A DNA stretch of 55,772 nt, taken from contig CADATP010000007.1 of assembly GCA_902790935.1 (NCBI GenBank), positions 1-55,772 of the forward strand, written 5' to 3'. Below are positions 25,269 to 32,860 of the stretch, one piece after another (positions within the stretch are counted from its first letter, which is position 1; every line of letters begins with the position of its first letter). The position numbers and the translations under genes are program-made. The stretch is from an uncultured Lachnospiraceae bacterium. GTDB taxonomy: Bacteria; Bacillota; Clostridia; Lachnospirales; Lachnospiraceae. The notes under the pieces are model-generated. The model did not search any database. It was given only the letters and a program-made list of their open reading frames with translations, and had not been told where the DNA came from.

Positions 25269-26474
25269 CTATAATCCCTCCCGCAGTATAAGCGCTGTGT
25301 CTTTAGATGTTATCCTGTTTGCAGCTATAACCGACGTTAATACGCATACAATTGTCGACACTAAAACAGAAAATAAAAAAACTATTCCAATAATCCATCC
25401 ATTAGTCAAAAGCAGTGGAACCTTCAAAGCATCACGAAGTATGTCCGAAAAGGAAATGATCACGAGACTTGCTAACGCATTTCCTAACAACCCACCGCCG
25501 ACACTTATGATTATCGTTTCCCAAAGCAACACACCTGCAAGCATCTTCTTTGTTCCACCTATGATCCTGAGGAGTGCCAACTCACCAACTCTCTCGTTTA
25601 CTATCATATTAAATGAAACTATAAGAACAGCTATTGATAAGCCCCATATAAACACGATCAAACCGCCTACAACCTTTGATACTCCCGATAGTCCTTCAGA
25701 AATCCCGGAGACCATATCCTTAGAGGATATAGCCCTGACTCCTTCAAACTCCAGATTAATCTTCCTTGCTACGTCCCTTACTTCATAACCATCAGTTACA
25801 TCAATAAGCACCGATGAAACAGCGTTTTCCGGTTCCACAGATTCAAAATAATCAAATCCAATTTTATCTGCGCTTTCCATCATACGCTGTATTGTGTTCA
25901 TATCAGCATAAATAGCACTATCCAGTCCGGTTCCGGTCTTACCTAATTTCGCTACAGCTCTGCATTCAACATTATAAAACCTGAAACTTTTGTTCTCGGG
26001 AATTCTAATATCACTCCCGACTATGACATCTCCGTCATTTATCATTTTCCCATAATTCTCTAGTATCCAGGGTTTTACAGAAAAATCACTATCAGGATCA
26101 AACCCAATAATCTGGACCAAAGTATCACAGCATCCCGAAGATGCAGAAGCCAGATAAAACTGAGGAGAGGCGGCTTTCACCCCCTCTAAACCTCTGATAG
26201 CTTCAAGCACATCCATATCCATATAAAAATAGCCGGGAATTCCCTGTAGTAGTATCGATTCAAAAGTCCCTTCACCGGCCGCTTCCTCAGGGATTACTAT
26301 AATATCTGCTCCCAGCCTCTTTTCATAACTCCTAAGTCCATTTTGGAGACTCCTGATTATTATTGAACCTCCGAATATCGAACAGGCCAGCAATGCCGCA
26401 AGCGCAAAAAGTGCTGCGCTTCTCCCCCAATGCCCTTTTATGTTTTTTATAGCGAGCTTGATTTCAAATCTCAT
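25269..26474 (-). CDS. FtsX/MacB-like ABC permease with conserved Cys-Cys
   Basis: A 401-residue permease: one N-terminal membrane helix (about 20-41), a large extracytoplasmic domain (about 45-270), then three C-terminal helices, the FtsX/MacB topology. Start at 26474 (MRFEIKLAIKNIKG) is 10 bases after the upstream stop; the upstream in-frame ATG would overlap that gene. The outer domain has an adjacent cysteine pair (Cys115-Cys116 in ASSGCCDTLVQIIGFDP), unusual for MacB and possibly a metal or thiol site. RBS is weak, so translation may be coupled to the DUF4418 gene. Confidence 0.88.
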   Translation of the reverse strand: MRFEIKLAIKNIKGHWGRSAALFALAALLACSIFGGSIIIRSLQNGLRSYEKRLGADIIVIPEEAAGEGTFESILLQGIPGYFYMDMDVLEAIRGLEGVKAASPQFYLASASSGCCDTLVQIIGFDPDSDFSVKPWILENYGKMINDGDVIVGSDIRIPENKSFRFYNVECRAVAKLGKTGTGLDSAIYADMNTIQRMMESADKIGFDYFESVEPENAVSSVLIDVTDGYEVRDVARKINLEFEGVRAISSKDMVSGISEGLSGVSKVVGGLIVFIWGLSIAVLIVSFNMIVNERVGELALLRIIGGTKKMLAGVLLWETIIISVGGGLLGNALASLVIISFSDILRDALKVPLLLTNGWIIGIVFLFSVLVSTIVCVLTSVIAANRITSKDTALILREGL

Positions 26475-26484
26475 AACCGTACCA

Positions 26485-26910
26485 TTACTTCTTTTTAGAA
26501 TACTTCGCTTTAACCTTAAGAACGATATCAACCACAGCTGCAGCTGCTATCAGAATTGCTAATACAAAGTTTCCCTGCTTCGTGTATTCGTGACATCTCA
26601 TAGATTCCATCATGCAAAGAGGAATAATAGTCCCGGGGATAAAAATCGCAGCTACGCTCTGACTCAAGATTGCTATTGACAGGCCAAGACGTATATTGTT
26701 TTCAGCAATAACAAATCTTACTATGCTTAAGATCAATGTCAGAGCAGCCAATACCAGCACCGCCCTCCAAGACCATTGACATACCATAAAGCTTCCATCC
26801 TCTTTAGGTCCACAGGGTTTAAAGACAGTAAGCAATAATAAATAGTAGGATGCTGATAACACCAGCAAAATTGTGTCTGTGATTCCAAAGCGTTTTGTTT
26901 TTGTACTCAT
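26485..26910 (-). CDS. DUF4418 membrane protein
   Basis: A 141-residue protein with about four hydrophobic helices and two paired motifs facing the outside: KPCGPKEDGSFMVCQW (Cys33, Cys44) and PLCMMESMRCHEY (Cys99, Cys106, His107). These match the DUF4418 family, whose function is not known. The Cys/Met/His content suggests metal or thiol handling. It is the first gene of the ABC cassette, behind a promoter that copies the one of the desulfinase-ssu operon. AAGGAG precedes the ATG. Confidence 0.85.
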   Translation of the reverse strand: MSTKTKRFGITDTILLVLSASYYLLLLTVFKPCGPKEDGSFMVCQWSWRAVLVLAALTLILSIVRFVIAENNIRLGLSIAILSQSVAAIFIPGTIIPLCMMESMRCHEYTKQGNFVLAILIAAAAVVDIVLKVKAKYSKKK

Positions 26911-26950
26911 TCTTCTCTCTCCTTAAACTGCTTATTTTAAAAGTTTCTTT

Positions 26951-27024
26951 ATATTAGCACCCCGAAATATTTATCGTCCAATACCGCAAACCTATGGTTT
27001 GTTATAAGTAATGCTTATAACAAA
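26951..27024 (-). promoter_or_regulatory. Promoter of the DUF4418-ABC cassette with inverted-repeat operator, copy 2
   Basis: Inverted repeat TTTGTTATAAG-N5-CTTATAACAAA (26998-27024), -35 TTGGAC (26976-26981), 19-base spacer, extended -10 TGC-TAATAT (26951-26959), on the minus strand. Over 26975-27030 it matches copy 1 at 48 of 56 positions. Within the stem a C-G pair of copy 1 (24593/24611) is replaced by T-A (27002/27020), keeping the pairing. Confidence 0.72.
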
Positions 27025-27099
27025 AATCCACCTCTTTACGGCAGTGTTCATAAGACAGTAACTCAAAATGAGAACAGACCGTTCAAGCATATTTTGCAC

Positions 27100-27194
27100 C
27101 ACAAATCTGTAAAATATTATGTCACATATATGTAAGGTGATCTGCCTCATAAATGTAAAATAGAATTGCACATATATGTTAAATGAAGTATAAT
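27100..27194 (+). promoter_or_regulatory. Promoter with four 23-bp-spaced direct repeats
   Basis: Four copies of a 12-bp box (consensus CACATATATGTA) start at 27100, 27123, 27146 and 27169, exactly 23 bases apart. The last overlaps a strong promoter for the ATPase gene: -35 TTGCAC (27166-27171), 17-base spacer, -10 TATAAT (27189-27194). The even spacing, about two helical turns, suggests cooperative binding of a regulator. The region 26911-27215 holds only this and the divergent promoter, no gene. Confidence 0.75.
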
Positions 27195-27215
27195 CATCCT
27201 TGAGGTGAATAACAT

Positions 27216-28508
27216 ATGGATAATACAGAAAAGATATATCGCAACCGAATAACTGATTCCGCGTTAGAACTAAAGCTCGAGGCTTTTGGTGCAACATTAA
27301 TCGTGGGACCAAAGGGCTGTGGAAAAACAACAACTGCAAAGCATTATGCAAATAGCTATATAGAGTTTCAAGATGAAGATACCCGAGAAAGGCTTTTGTC
27401 CGTTGCCGAAAACATGCCTTCAAAGCTTCTGATTGGAGATAAACCAAGGCTGTTTGACGAATGGCAGGATGCTCCGAAGATTTGGGGAGCAATACGTAAA
27501 AGCGTGGACGACTCCGGATTAAAAGGTCAGTATATCCTTACCGGCTCATCTTCCCAGAAGGTTGAAACGGCTCATACCGGAACACTGAGGATTTCAACAC
27601 TTCGTATGTTTCCTATGAGTCTGTATGAGAGCGGCGAGTCTTCGGGTACCGTTTCGCTTATGGATCTTTTTGAAGGAAAGGATATCGAATGGGAAGAGTC
27701 TAAGCTGACGATTGACGACCTGATCTATGCTATCTGTCGTGGCGGATGGCCGCAAAGTATTGATGTTGAGAACAGGGAAGCTGCGCTTTCTATCGCATCT
27801 GATCTCTTTTATCAGACTTGTCATGCTGATATTTCTAATATCAGCCATGTTAAAAGGAATCCTTTATGGGCAGAACGCCTGATAAGATCCTATTCAAGAA
27901 ATATATGTACTTTGGCAGAAACAAAAACCATTTTTTCAGATACTTCGCAGGCAACGGGAATATCAAAGCCTACTTTCTATGATTATTTCCATGATCTTGA
28001 AGATTTATACATAATAGACGAACTCCCTGCATGGTGTCCCGCAATCCGTTCAAAAGAAGCAATCAGATCCGGTAACAAAAGAAATCTAGTGGATCCATCC
28101 ATAGCAGTAGCAGCACTTGGTCTTTCGCCTGACTACTTCAATACCGATTTCAAGACCTTAGGTTTCCTTTTTGAGTCATTATGTATCAGAGACCTAAAGA
28201 TTTATTCCTCCGGAATGAACGGAGAAGTCTCATATTACCATGATCGCTATGGTTTGGAAGCGGATGCAGTACTCCATCTTAAGGATGGGCGATATGCTCT
28301 AATAGAATTCAAACTCGGAAGTAAAGAAATTGATATGGGCGCCGAACATCTATGCGAGATAGAAAGGCTCATTGGAGAGTACAACAAAAAGGAAAAACAG
28401 GTCCCGCTAAGATTGCCGGATCTTAAGCTTGTCATAACCGCGACTGAATATGGTTATAAGCGTGAAGACGGCGTATATGTTATTCCTATTGGATGTCTGA
28501 AAAATTAG
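27216..28508 (+). CDS. AAA_14/DUF4143 ATPase
   Basis: A 430-residue protein of the widespread AAA_14-DUF4143 family. Walker A is GPKGCGKTTT (31-40), and Asp81-Glu82 in RLFDEWQDAP is Walker B. A winged-helix part (SQATGISKPTFYDYFHDLED) lies near 245-265, and the C-terminal DUF4143 domain has a PD-(D/E)xK-like pattern, EADAVLHLKDGRYALIEFKLG region, residues about 350-370. Roles of the family are poorly defined; mobile, toxin-like or regulatory functions have been suggested. It stands alone, opposite in strand to the sulfur operons, with a repeat array in its promoter. GAGGTG precedes the ATG. Confidence 0.87.
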   Translation: MDNTEKIYRNRITDSALELKLEAFGATLIVGPKGCGKTTTAKHYANSYIEFQDEDTRERLLSVAENMPSKLLIGDKPRLFDEWQDAPKIWGAIRKSVDDSGLKGQYILTGSSSQKVETAHTGTLRISTLRMFPMSLYESGESSGTVSLMDLFEGKDIEWEESKLTIDDLIYAICRGGWPQSIDVENREAALSIASDLFYQTCHADISNISHVKRNPLWAERLIRSYSRNICTLAETKTIFSDTSQATGISKPTFYDYFHDLEDLYIIDELPAWCPAIRSKEAIRSGNKRNLVDPSIAVAALGLSPDYFNTDFKTLGFLFESLCIRDLKIYSSGMNGEVSYYHDRYGLEADAVLHLKDGRYALIEFKLGSKEIDMGAEHLCEIERLIGEYNKKEKQVPLRLPDLKLVITATEYGYKREDGVYVIPIGCLKN

Positions 28509-28540
28509 CCACGAATTAATAATCTCATTAATTCATGGCT
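28507..28540. terminator. Hairpin after the ATPase gene
   Basis: A 14-bp stem with one mismatch (AGCCACGAATTAAT with ATTAATTCATGGCT) overlaps the last bases of the ATPase stop codon. It lacks a clear U-tract on the plus strand, so termination is uncertain. Confidence 0.4.
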
Positions 28541-28566
28541 GAGAGAGTCACCAATATATAATTAAA

Positions 28567-28644
28567 TTACTTGCTAAGTTCTGACTCGATGCTCTTTACG
28601 AGAGTCTCGGGCTTTTCAGAAGGTGCGAAGCGAGCTACAACGTT
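28567..28644 (-). pseudogene. Remnant of a second glutathione peroxidase C-terminus
   Basis: Directly after the peroxidase stop, in another frame, the minus strand encodes NVVARFAPSEKPETLVKSIE followed by SELSK and a stop at 28567-28569. This matches in position and style the real C-terminus (NVVARFEPTADMKKVEECIK). About 19 bases around GAGCTACAACGTTTC are shared with 28692-28715. There is no start or RBS. It looks like the leftover 3' end of an older or duplicated gpx gene after recombination. Confidence 0.75.
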
Positions 28645-28645
28645 T

Positions 28646-29185
28646 CTAAAGTAAAGCTTTAATGCACTCTTCGACCTTCTTCATATCGGCAGTAGGCTCG
28701 AAACGAGCTACAACGTTTCCTTCACGGTCAACAAGGAACTTAGTGAAATTCCACTTGATGTCGGGAGTAGAAGCCCAATTGAGATCTACCTTGTTGAACA
28801 TATTTTCAAGGATTCCACGAAGCTCATGCTCATCAAATCCTTCGAATCCCTTCTGAGACTTAAGATAGGTGTAAAGAGGAAGTTCGTTCTCTCCGTTTAC
28901 ATCAGACTTCTTCATCTGAGGGAAGGTGGTGTTAAAATGCATAGTGCAGAACTCGTGGATCTCTTCGTCGCTTCCGGGTGCCTGTCCGCCAAACTGGTTG
29001 CAGGGGATATCAAGGATCTCAAGTCCCTTTTCATGATAATCTCTATAAAGCTGCTCTATGGGCTCATACTGAGGAGTGAAGCCACATCCTGTTGCAGTAT
29101 TTACGACAAGAATAACTTTTCCCTTGAGGTCTGCAAGCTTAAGTGTTTCGCCGGTTCCGGTTGTTACTTCGTAATCGTAAATCAT
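28646..29185 (-). CDS. Glutathione peroxidase-like thiol peroxidase
   Basis: A 179-residue GPx/BsaA family peroxidase. The start at 29185 (MIYDYEVTTGTGE) has AAAGGAGG before it; the upstream in-frame ATG has none. The peroxidatic residue is Cys34 (not Sec) in NTATGCGFTPQY, with the usual Gln in CNQFGGQ and Trp-Asn in KWNFTKFL. It reduces hydroperoxides, probably with thioredoxin rather than glutathione in this group. In an anaerobe it protects against brief oxygen exposure. Its stop is followed at once by the remnant tail of a second copy. Confidence 0.93.
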   Translation of the reverse strand: MIYDYEVTTGTGETLKLADLKGKVILVVNTATGCGFTPQYEPIEQLYRDYHEKGLEILDIPCNQFGGQAPGSDEEIHEFCTMHFNTTFPQMKKSDVNGENELPLYTYLKSQKGFEGFDEHELRGILENMFNKVDLNWASTPDIKWNFTKFLVDREGNVVARFEPTADMKKVEECIKALL

Positions 29186-29257
29186 TTGTTGTCCTCCTTT
29201 AAAGTAATATTCAATTTGATTCAATTAGGTTTTACGCAATCGATTATGTCATAAAAA

Positions 29258-29282
29258 AGTTGCCCCGTCAATAGGGCAACTT
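29258..29282 (-). terminator. Terminator after the EAL gene
   Basis: A 9-bp stem AAGTTGCCC/GGGCAACTT with an 8-base loop is followed on the minus strand by six T's. It closes the EAL gene and separates it from the peroxidase gene. Confidence 0.8.
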
Positions 29283-29309
29283 GATTGAAATTCTAAAAAG
29301 AATATAAAC

Positions 29310-30014
29310 TTATTCCGGTCTGTGTAAATAAAAGCCCTGGAAGTAATCTGCTCCCGCGCCCACAAGGAAATCGAACTCTCCCTTAGTCTCAACGCCCTCC
29401 GCAACTACCTTGATCTTGCGGTCGTGGAATGAGCTAATAAGCGATCCTACATTCTCCTGCTTTTCTTTATTGGTATCGATACCGGACAAAAGAGATCTGT
29501 CTATCTTGACGAACGCGGGCTCGTAAAAGTCGACCACTTCCATATTATTGAGTCCGGTTCCGAAATCATCGATCGACAAGGGAGATTTCGCTTCCGCACA
29601 ATACCATTTCTTCAGCCTCGCAACTTCCTGGGAAAAAAATGGATACTCCAATATCTCGAGTATTACATCGGCTGACTGGCGTCCGTAGTATTGAAACAAG
29701 ACCTCAATCTCTTTCTGGGTAAAATACTCTGTCGGAAAAGAATTAATACATAAATTTTCAGTATATCCTCGAAGTTGATACTCCTGCAGTGCTCCGAAAC
29801 AAGTCGCTACTTCAATTATATGAAGTTTTTCCTGCTGCCTGTACTTCTCTATAAGTTCCGTAACGGTCATATCCGTCGGACGCATCAGAGCCTCCCTGGC
29901 AAAAATTGTTTTTCCGTCCGGATAGAATATAGACTGGAAAACGTAATTGATCGAGAGCTCTCCTAAAGCTTTTACTATTTCTTTGTCTAAGGGTAAATCT
30001 TCAAAATATATCAT
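29310..30014 (-). CDS. EAL-domain c-di-GMP phosphodiesterase
   Basis: A 234-residue stand-alone EAL domain. Catalytic features are present: Glu41 in AREALMRP, INSFP, EILEY, DDFGTG, VKIDRSL with the Lys, AEGVE and QGFYL. It should hydrolyse cyclic di-GMP to pGpG, lowering the signal in the cytosol. There is no GGDEF, PAS or membrane part in the protein, so control must come from elsewhere or from expression. GAGG precedes the ATG. Confidence 0.93.
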   Translation of the reverse strand: MIYFEDLPLDKEIVKALGELSINYVFQSIFYPDGKTIFAREALMRPTDMTVTELIEKYRQQEKLHIIEVATCFGALQEYQLRGYTENLCINSFPTEYFTQKEIEVLFQYYGRQSADVILEILEYPFFSQEVARLKKWYCAEAKSPLSIDDFGTGLNNMEVVDFYEPAFVKIDRSLLSGIDTNKEKQENVGSLISSFHDRKIKVVAEGVETKGEFDFLVGAGADYFQGFYLHRPE

Positions 30015-30109
30015 TATGAAACCTCAACACGAGCTTTTATAATAAAACCTTACCCGTGCTTTGTCAATCATTTAATATGATATATTTATCAGAATATTTC
30101 ACAACTATG

Positions 30110-30505
30110 CTACAGGTACTGCGCAACGCCGGTCTCGTCCACCCCGTCTCTAATGCACTTCTCAAGCAGACTTCCGTCCGAATCGCTTATAAGAAACTCG
30201 CGTCTCGTCAGTTCGATCATCCTCTCCTCCTCGGTTGTGTATTCGCCGTCAGCCGCCGCAATACCGAAAAGGGCAAAGTATACGATCTTTTTGATCCTTT
30301 CGGTACTAGATTTAAAGCTATCGATTGCTCTTCTGAAATCTACCTGAGAAGGGTGTATCTCCGTGAAGGTCTCATTCATTTCCGCATCAAACGCATCGAG
30401 CAGTTCCTGCTCTTCGTCCTGCAACACGCCATCAACCATAGTAAGATAGTTCGCGATCACCCAAAAAGACTTTTTTTCATCCTTGCTAAGTTCGTGTAAA
30501 AACAT
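30110..30505 (-). CDS. TerB-like protein
   Basis: A 131-residue soluble helical protein. Two acidic repeats, MVDGVLQDEEQEL and AADGEYTTEEERMI, are the paired metal-binding-like motifs of the TerB/DjlA-type fold. Proteins of this fold are linked to tellurite resistance and stress complexes, but single short members have no firm role. AAGGAGG precedes the ATG. It stands between the EAL and esterase genes as a likely single-gene unit. Confidence 0.75.
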   Translation of the reverse strand: MFLHELSKDEKKSFWVIANYLTMVDGVLQDEEQELLDAFDAEMNETFTEIHPSQVDFRRAIDSFKSSTERIKKIVYFALFGIAAADGEYTTEEERMIELTRREFLISDSDGSLLEKCIRDGVDETGVAQYL

Positions 30506-30608
30506 ATGGGACCTCCTTTTTAACTTTGAATTATAAAAACTTAACCTGACTACGCTCCTTAAAACAAATATTTATATAGGTATTATACCACAGATGAAAC
30601 CCGAAAAA

Positions 30609-31463
30609 TCAATCCTCGCAAACATCTTTCAAACAATTGTAAATATATTCATAAATATACTCGTAGCAGTGGGTTCCCTCTTTCCAGGACTCGAAGCGAA
30701 GCTTTTTATCTGCGCCGTCATCAAACCCTTCAGCCAGCATAGCCTTTATCTGCGCGCTGAGTGCCGGATATGCTATATCCTCATCTCCCGTGAAGGCAAA
30801 TACATTATAAGAAAGATCGGAAAAGCCTTTCTCCTCCAGATAATCTTTCATCAGCCTTGCAGTCTTTTCAGGGTAAGTAGCTCCTCCCTTTTCCTCTACG
30901 ATCCAGCAGTCTCCGCTTAGCGGCATATAGTTTTTAACAAGATCAAGAGCATTAAGGAATACTTCCCAGGTTGTCTCGCCTCCCATAGAAAATCCACCGA
31001 AGGCTCTGTGATCTCTGTCGGCTATGGTACGATATTTTGAATCGATCAGCGGAAGGAGATCGTTTCTAAATTCGTTATGATAAAACTTAGTAAGTACCCC
31101 TGCTTCCTTTATATCGTGCAAAGCGCTTTGGGAGTCGCTGTAATAAAAGCTCGGCGTAACTACTATTATCGGTTCGATATCCCCGTTTTTTATCATATGG
31201 TCAAGGATATGCTTTAATGCAAGGCTTCTGCTTTGGCAGTACATAAACTCCTCTTCATTACCCCCGCCGCCATGCATAAGATACAGGACCTTGTATCTTA
31301 TATCACTTTCGTAATAACCGTCGGGTAAATACACAAGCGCTCTCTTTGTAACCTTCTCTTTTCCCGCGCAGTAAACTACCGAACCGTAGGTTATCTCTTC
31401 CAGCTTTCCTCCCGCAATCTCCTCGTAGTATTCCTTTGGTACCCTTTTCGTATAGTCTTTCAT
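30609..31463 (-). CDS. CE1-like esterase (acetyl/feruloyl-xylan type)
   Basis: A 284-residue alpha/beta-hydrolase of the esterase D/CE1 group. The nucleophile is Ser159 in GFSMGG; the oxyanion loop MHGGGGNEEEF lies near residue 85; Asp in FTGDEDIAY and His in EGTHCYEY complete the triad. Start at 31463 is chosen because GGGAGG lies before it. No signal peptide, so it acts on imported, esterified oligosaccharides in the cytosol. Its promoter has three TTTCGCGAAA palindromes. Confidence 0.88.
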   Translation of the reverse strand: MKDYTKRVPKEYYEEIAGGKLEEITYGSVVYCAGKEKVTKRALVYLPDGYYESDIRYKVLYLMHGGGGNEEEFMYCQSRSLALKHILDHMIKNGDIEPIIVVTPSFYYSDSQSALHDIKEAGVLTKFYHNEFRNDLLPLIDSKYRTIADRDHRAFGGFSMGGETTWEVFLNALDLVKNYMPLSGDCWIVEEKGGATYPEKTARLMKDYLEEKGFSDLSYNVFAFTGDEDIAYPALSAQIKAMLAEGFDDGADKKLRFESWKEGTHCYEYIYEYIYNCLKDVCED

Positions 31464-31498
31464 AATACCTCCCATTAAACTATTAGTTATTCATCGCA

Positions 31499-31559
31499 AT
31501 GATTATTTCGCGAAATAATCATACCATATTTCGACAGATTTCGCGAAATTTCGCGAAAT
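31499..31559. promoter_or_regulatory. Three TTTCGCGAAA operator palindromes
   Basis: A perfect 24-bp palindrome (31499-31522) is centred on TTTCGCGAAA. Two overlapping ATTTCGCGAAAT boxes follow at 31538-31549 and 31548-31559. Centre distances are 33 and 10 bases, whole helical turns, so proteins bound there would face one side. A possible -10 TATGAT for the esterase lies between them on the minus strand. CG-centred sites of this kind are typical of LacI-family repressors. Confidence 0.65.
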
Positions 31560-31625
31560 GCCATCTTGTTTTCGTATATTCCGTCAATATATAATATTCA
31601 TAGCAGTCAAAAAGAGGGCATACAA

Positions 31626-32129
31626 ATGGCAAAACTAACAGTTGATGAAAAATATATGAAGCTTGCGATCGGGCAGGCAAAAAAAGCAAAAGAGCTCGGC
31701 GAAGTACCCATCGGTTGCGTAATAGTTTACGACGGTAAGATCATCGGAAGAGGCTACAACAGAAGAAATACAGACAAAAACACCCTTGCCCACGCCGAGA
31801 TTACGGCGATCAACAAAGCCAGCAAAAAAATCGGGGACTGGCGCCTTGAGGATTGCACCCTCTACGTTACACTTGAACCCTGCCAGATGTGTTCCGGAGC
31901 AATTGTCCAGGCCCGCATTCCCAAGGTTGTGATCGGTTGCGACAATCCAAAGGCAGGGTGCGCAGGATCGATTTTAAACATACTCAATCATCCAGCTTTT
32001 AATCATCAGGTAGAAACCGTTAAAGGAGTTCTCGAAGATGAGTGCAGTAAAATGCTTAAGGACTTTTTCTCTGACTTAAGAAAGCGGTTGAAAACCGAAC
32101 GTGAAGAAAAGAAGGCATCTGCCGATTAA
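31626..32129 (+). CDS. tadA: tRNA-specific adenosine deaminase
   Basis: A 167-residue CDA-fold enzyme that converts A34 to inosine in tRNA-Arg. Zinc ligands are in HAE (LAHAEITAIN) and PCQMC (LEPCQMCSGAIVQ). Start at 31626 has GAGGG before it; an earlier in-frame ATG at 31566 would lack an RBS. A basic C-terminal tail (LRKRLKTEREEKK) follows the core. Its stop codon lies in the loop of the terminator. Confidence 0.95.
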   Translation: MAKLTVDEKYMKLAIGQAKKAKELGEVPIGCVIVYDGKIIGRGYNRRNTDKNTLAHAEITAINKASKKIGDWRLEDCTLYVTLEPCQMCSGAIVQARIPKVVIGCDNPKAGCAGSILNILNHPAFNHQVETVKGVLEDECSKMLKDFFSDLRKRLKTEREEKKASAD

Positions 32130-32144
32130 GCAGACGCCTTCTTT
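32108..32144. terminator. Bidirectional terminator between tadA and transaldolase
   Basis: A 15-bp stem with one mismatch (AAAGAAGGC/GCCTTCTTT at the base) around loop CGATTAA. A-rich and T-rich flanks give U-tracts in both directions for the converging genes. Confidence 0.85.
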
Positions 32145-32182
32145 ATTATTCCATATAATATCTAATACAATATTTGAATTAC

Positions 32183-32839
32183 TTAGTTTCCAAATACCTT
32201 AAGGTAATCCTTCTGGAACTTCTCGATACCCTGATCGGTAAGAGGATGCTTTGTCATCTGCTCGATTACAGAGTAAGGGATAGTTGCGATGTCAGCTCCT
32301 GCAAGAGCGCAGTCGGTAACATGGATGGGATTACGGATGGAAGCTGCGATAATCTCGGTCTCATATCCGTAGATAGCGAAGATATCAGCAATCTGGCGGA
32401 TAAGCTCGATTCCGGGAGTAGAAATGTCATCAAGTCTTCCAAGGAAAGGAGAAACGTAGGTAGCTCCTGCGTTTGCAGCAAGGATAGCCTGGTTTGCAGA
32501 GAAGATAAGGGTTACATTGGTCTTGATTCCTTCTTTACTGAGAACCTTTACTGCCTTAAGGCCTTCAACGGTCATAGGGATCTTAACAACCATATTGGGA
32601 TGAAGAGCAGCAATCTCGCGGCCTTCCTTGATCATACCTTCCGCATCAACGGTGGTAGCCTTAACTTCACCTGAGATAGGTCCGTCTACGATAGATGCGA
32701 TTTCCTTAAGGATTTCTTCCTGAGGACGGCCACCCTCTTTAGCGATAAGAGAAGGGTTGGTGGTTACGCCACAAATGACACCCATGTCATTTGCCTTCTT
32801 GATTTCTTCGATCTTTCCGGTGTCAACGAAAATTTTCAT
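32183..32839 (-). CDS. Transaldolase / fructose-6-phosphate aldolase family (TalC type)
   Basis: A 218-residue class I aldolase of the short transaldolase subfamily. Start [12 protein letters not shown] and [10 protein letters not shown] are hallmarks; the Schiff-base lysine is Lys86 in [16 protein letters not shown] and [11 protein letters not shown] follow. It moves dihydroxyacetone units between sugar phosphates in the pentose phosphate path. As last gene of araB-araA-tal it would handle the xylulose 5-phosphate made from arabinose. Fructose-6-phosphate aldolase activity cannot be excluded. Confidence 0.93.
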   Translation of the reverse strand: MKIFVDTGKIEEIKKANDMGVICGVTTNPSLIAKEGGRPQEEILKEIASIVDGPISGEVKATTVDAEGMIKEGREIAALHPNMVVKIPMTVEGLKAVKVLSKEGIKTNVTLIFSANQAILAANAGATYVSPFLGRLDDISTPGIELIRQIADIFAIYGYETEIIAASIRNPIHVTDCALAGADIATIPYSVIEQMTKHPLTDQGIEKFQKDYLKVFGN

Positions 32840-32860
32840 GATACATCTCCTTTAGATTTA

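Noticed and set aside
24566-27030. Direct repeats marking insertion of a mobile element around the ABC cassette
   Set aside because: No transposase or integrase between them, and both copies have a -35/-10 pair at identical spacing before a gene, so duplicated promoters explain them better.
28507-28540. Strong terminator after the AAA_14 ATPase
   Set aside because: Stem is good but there is no U-tract, so it is listed only with low confidence.
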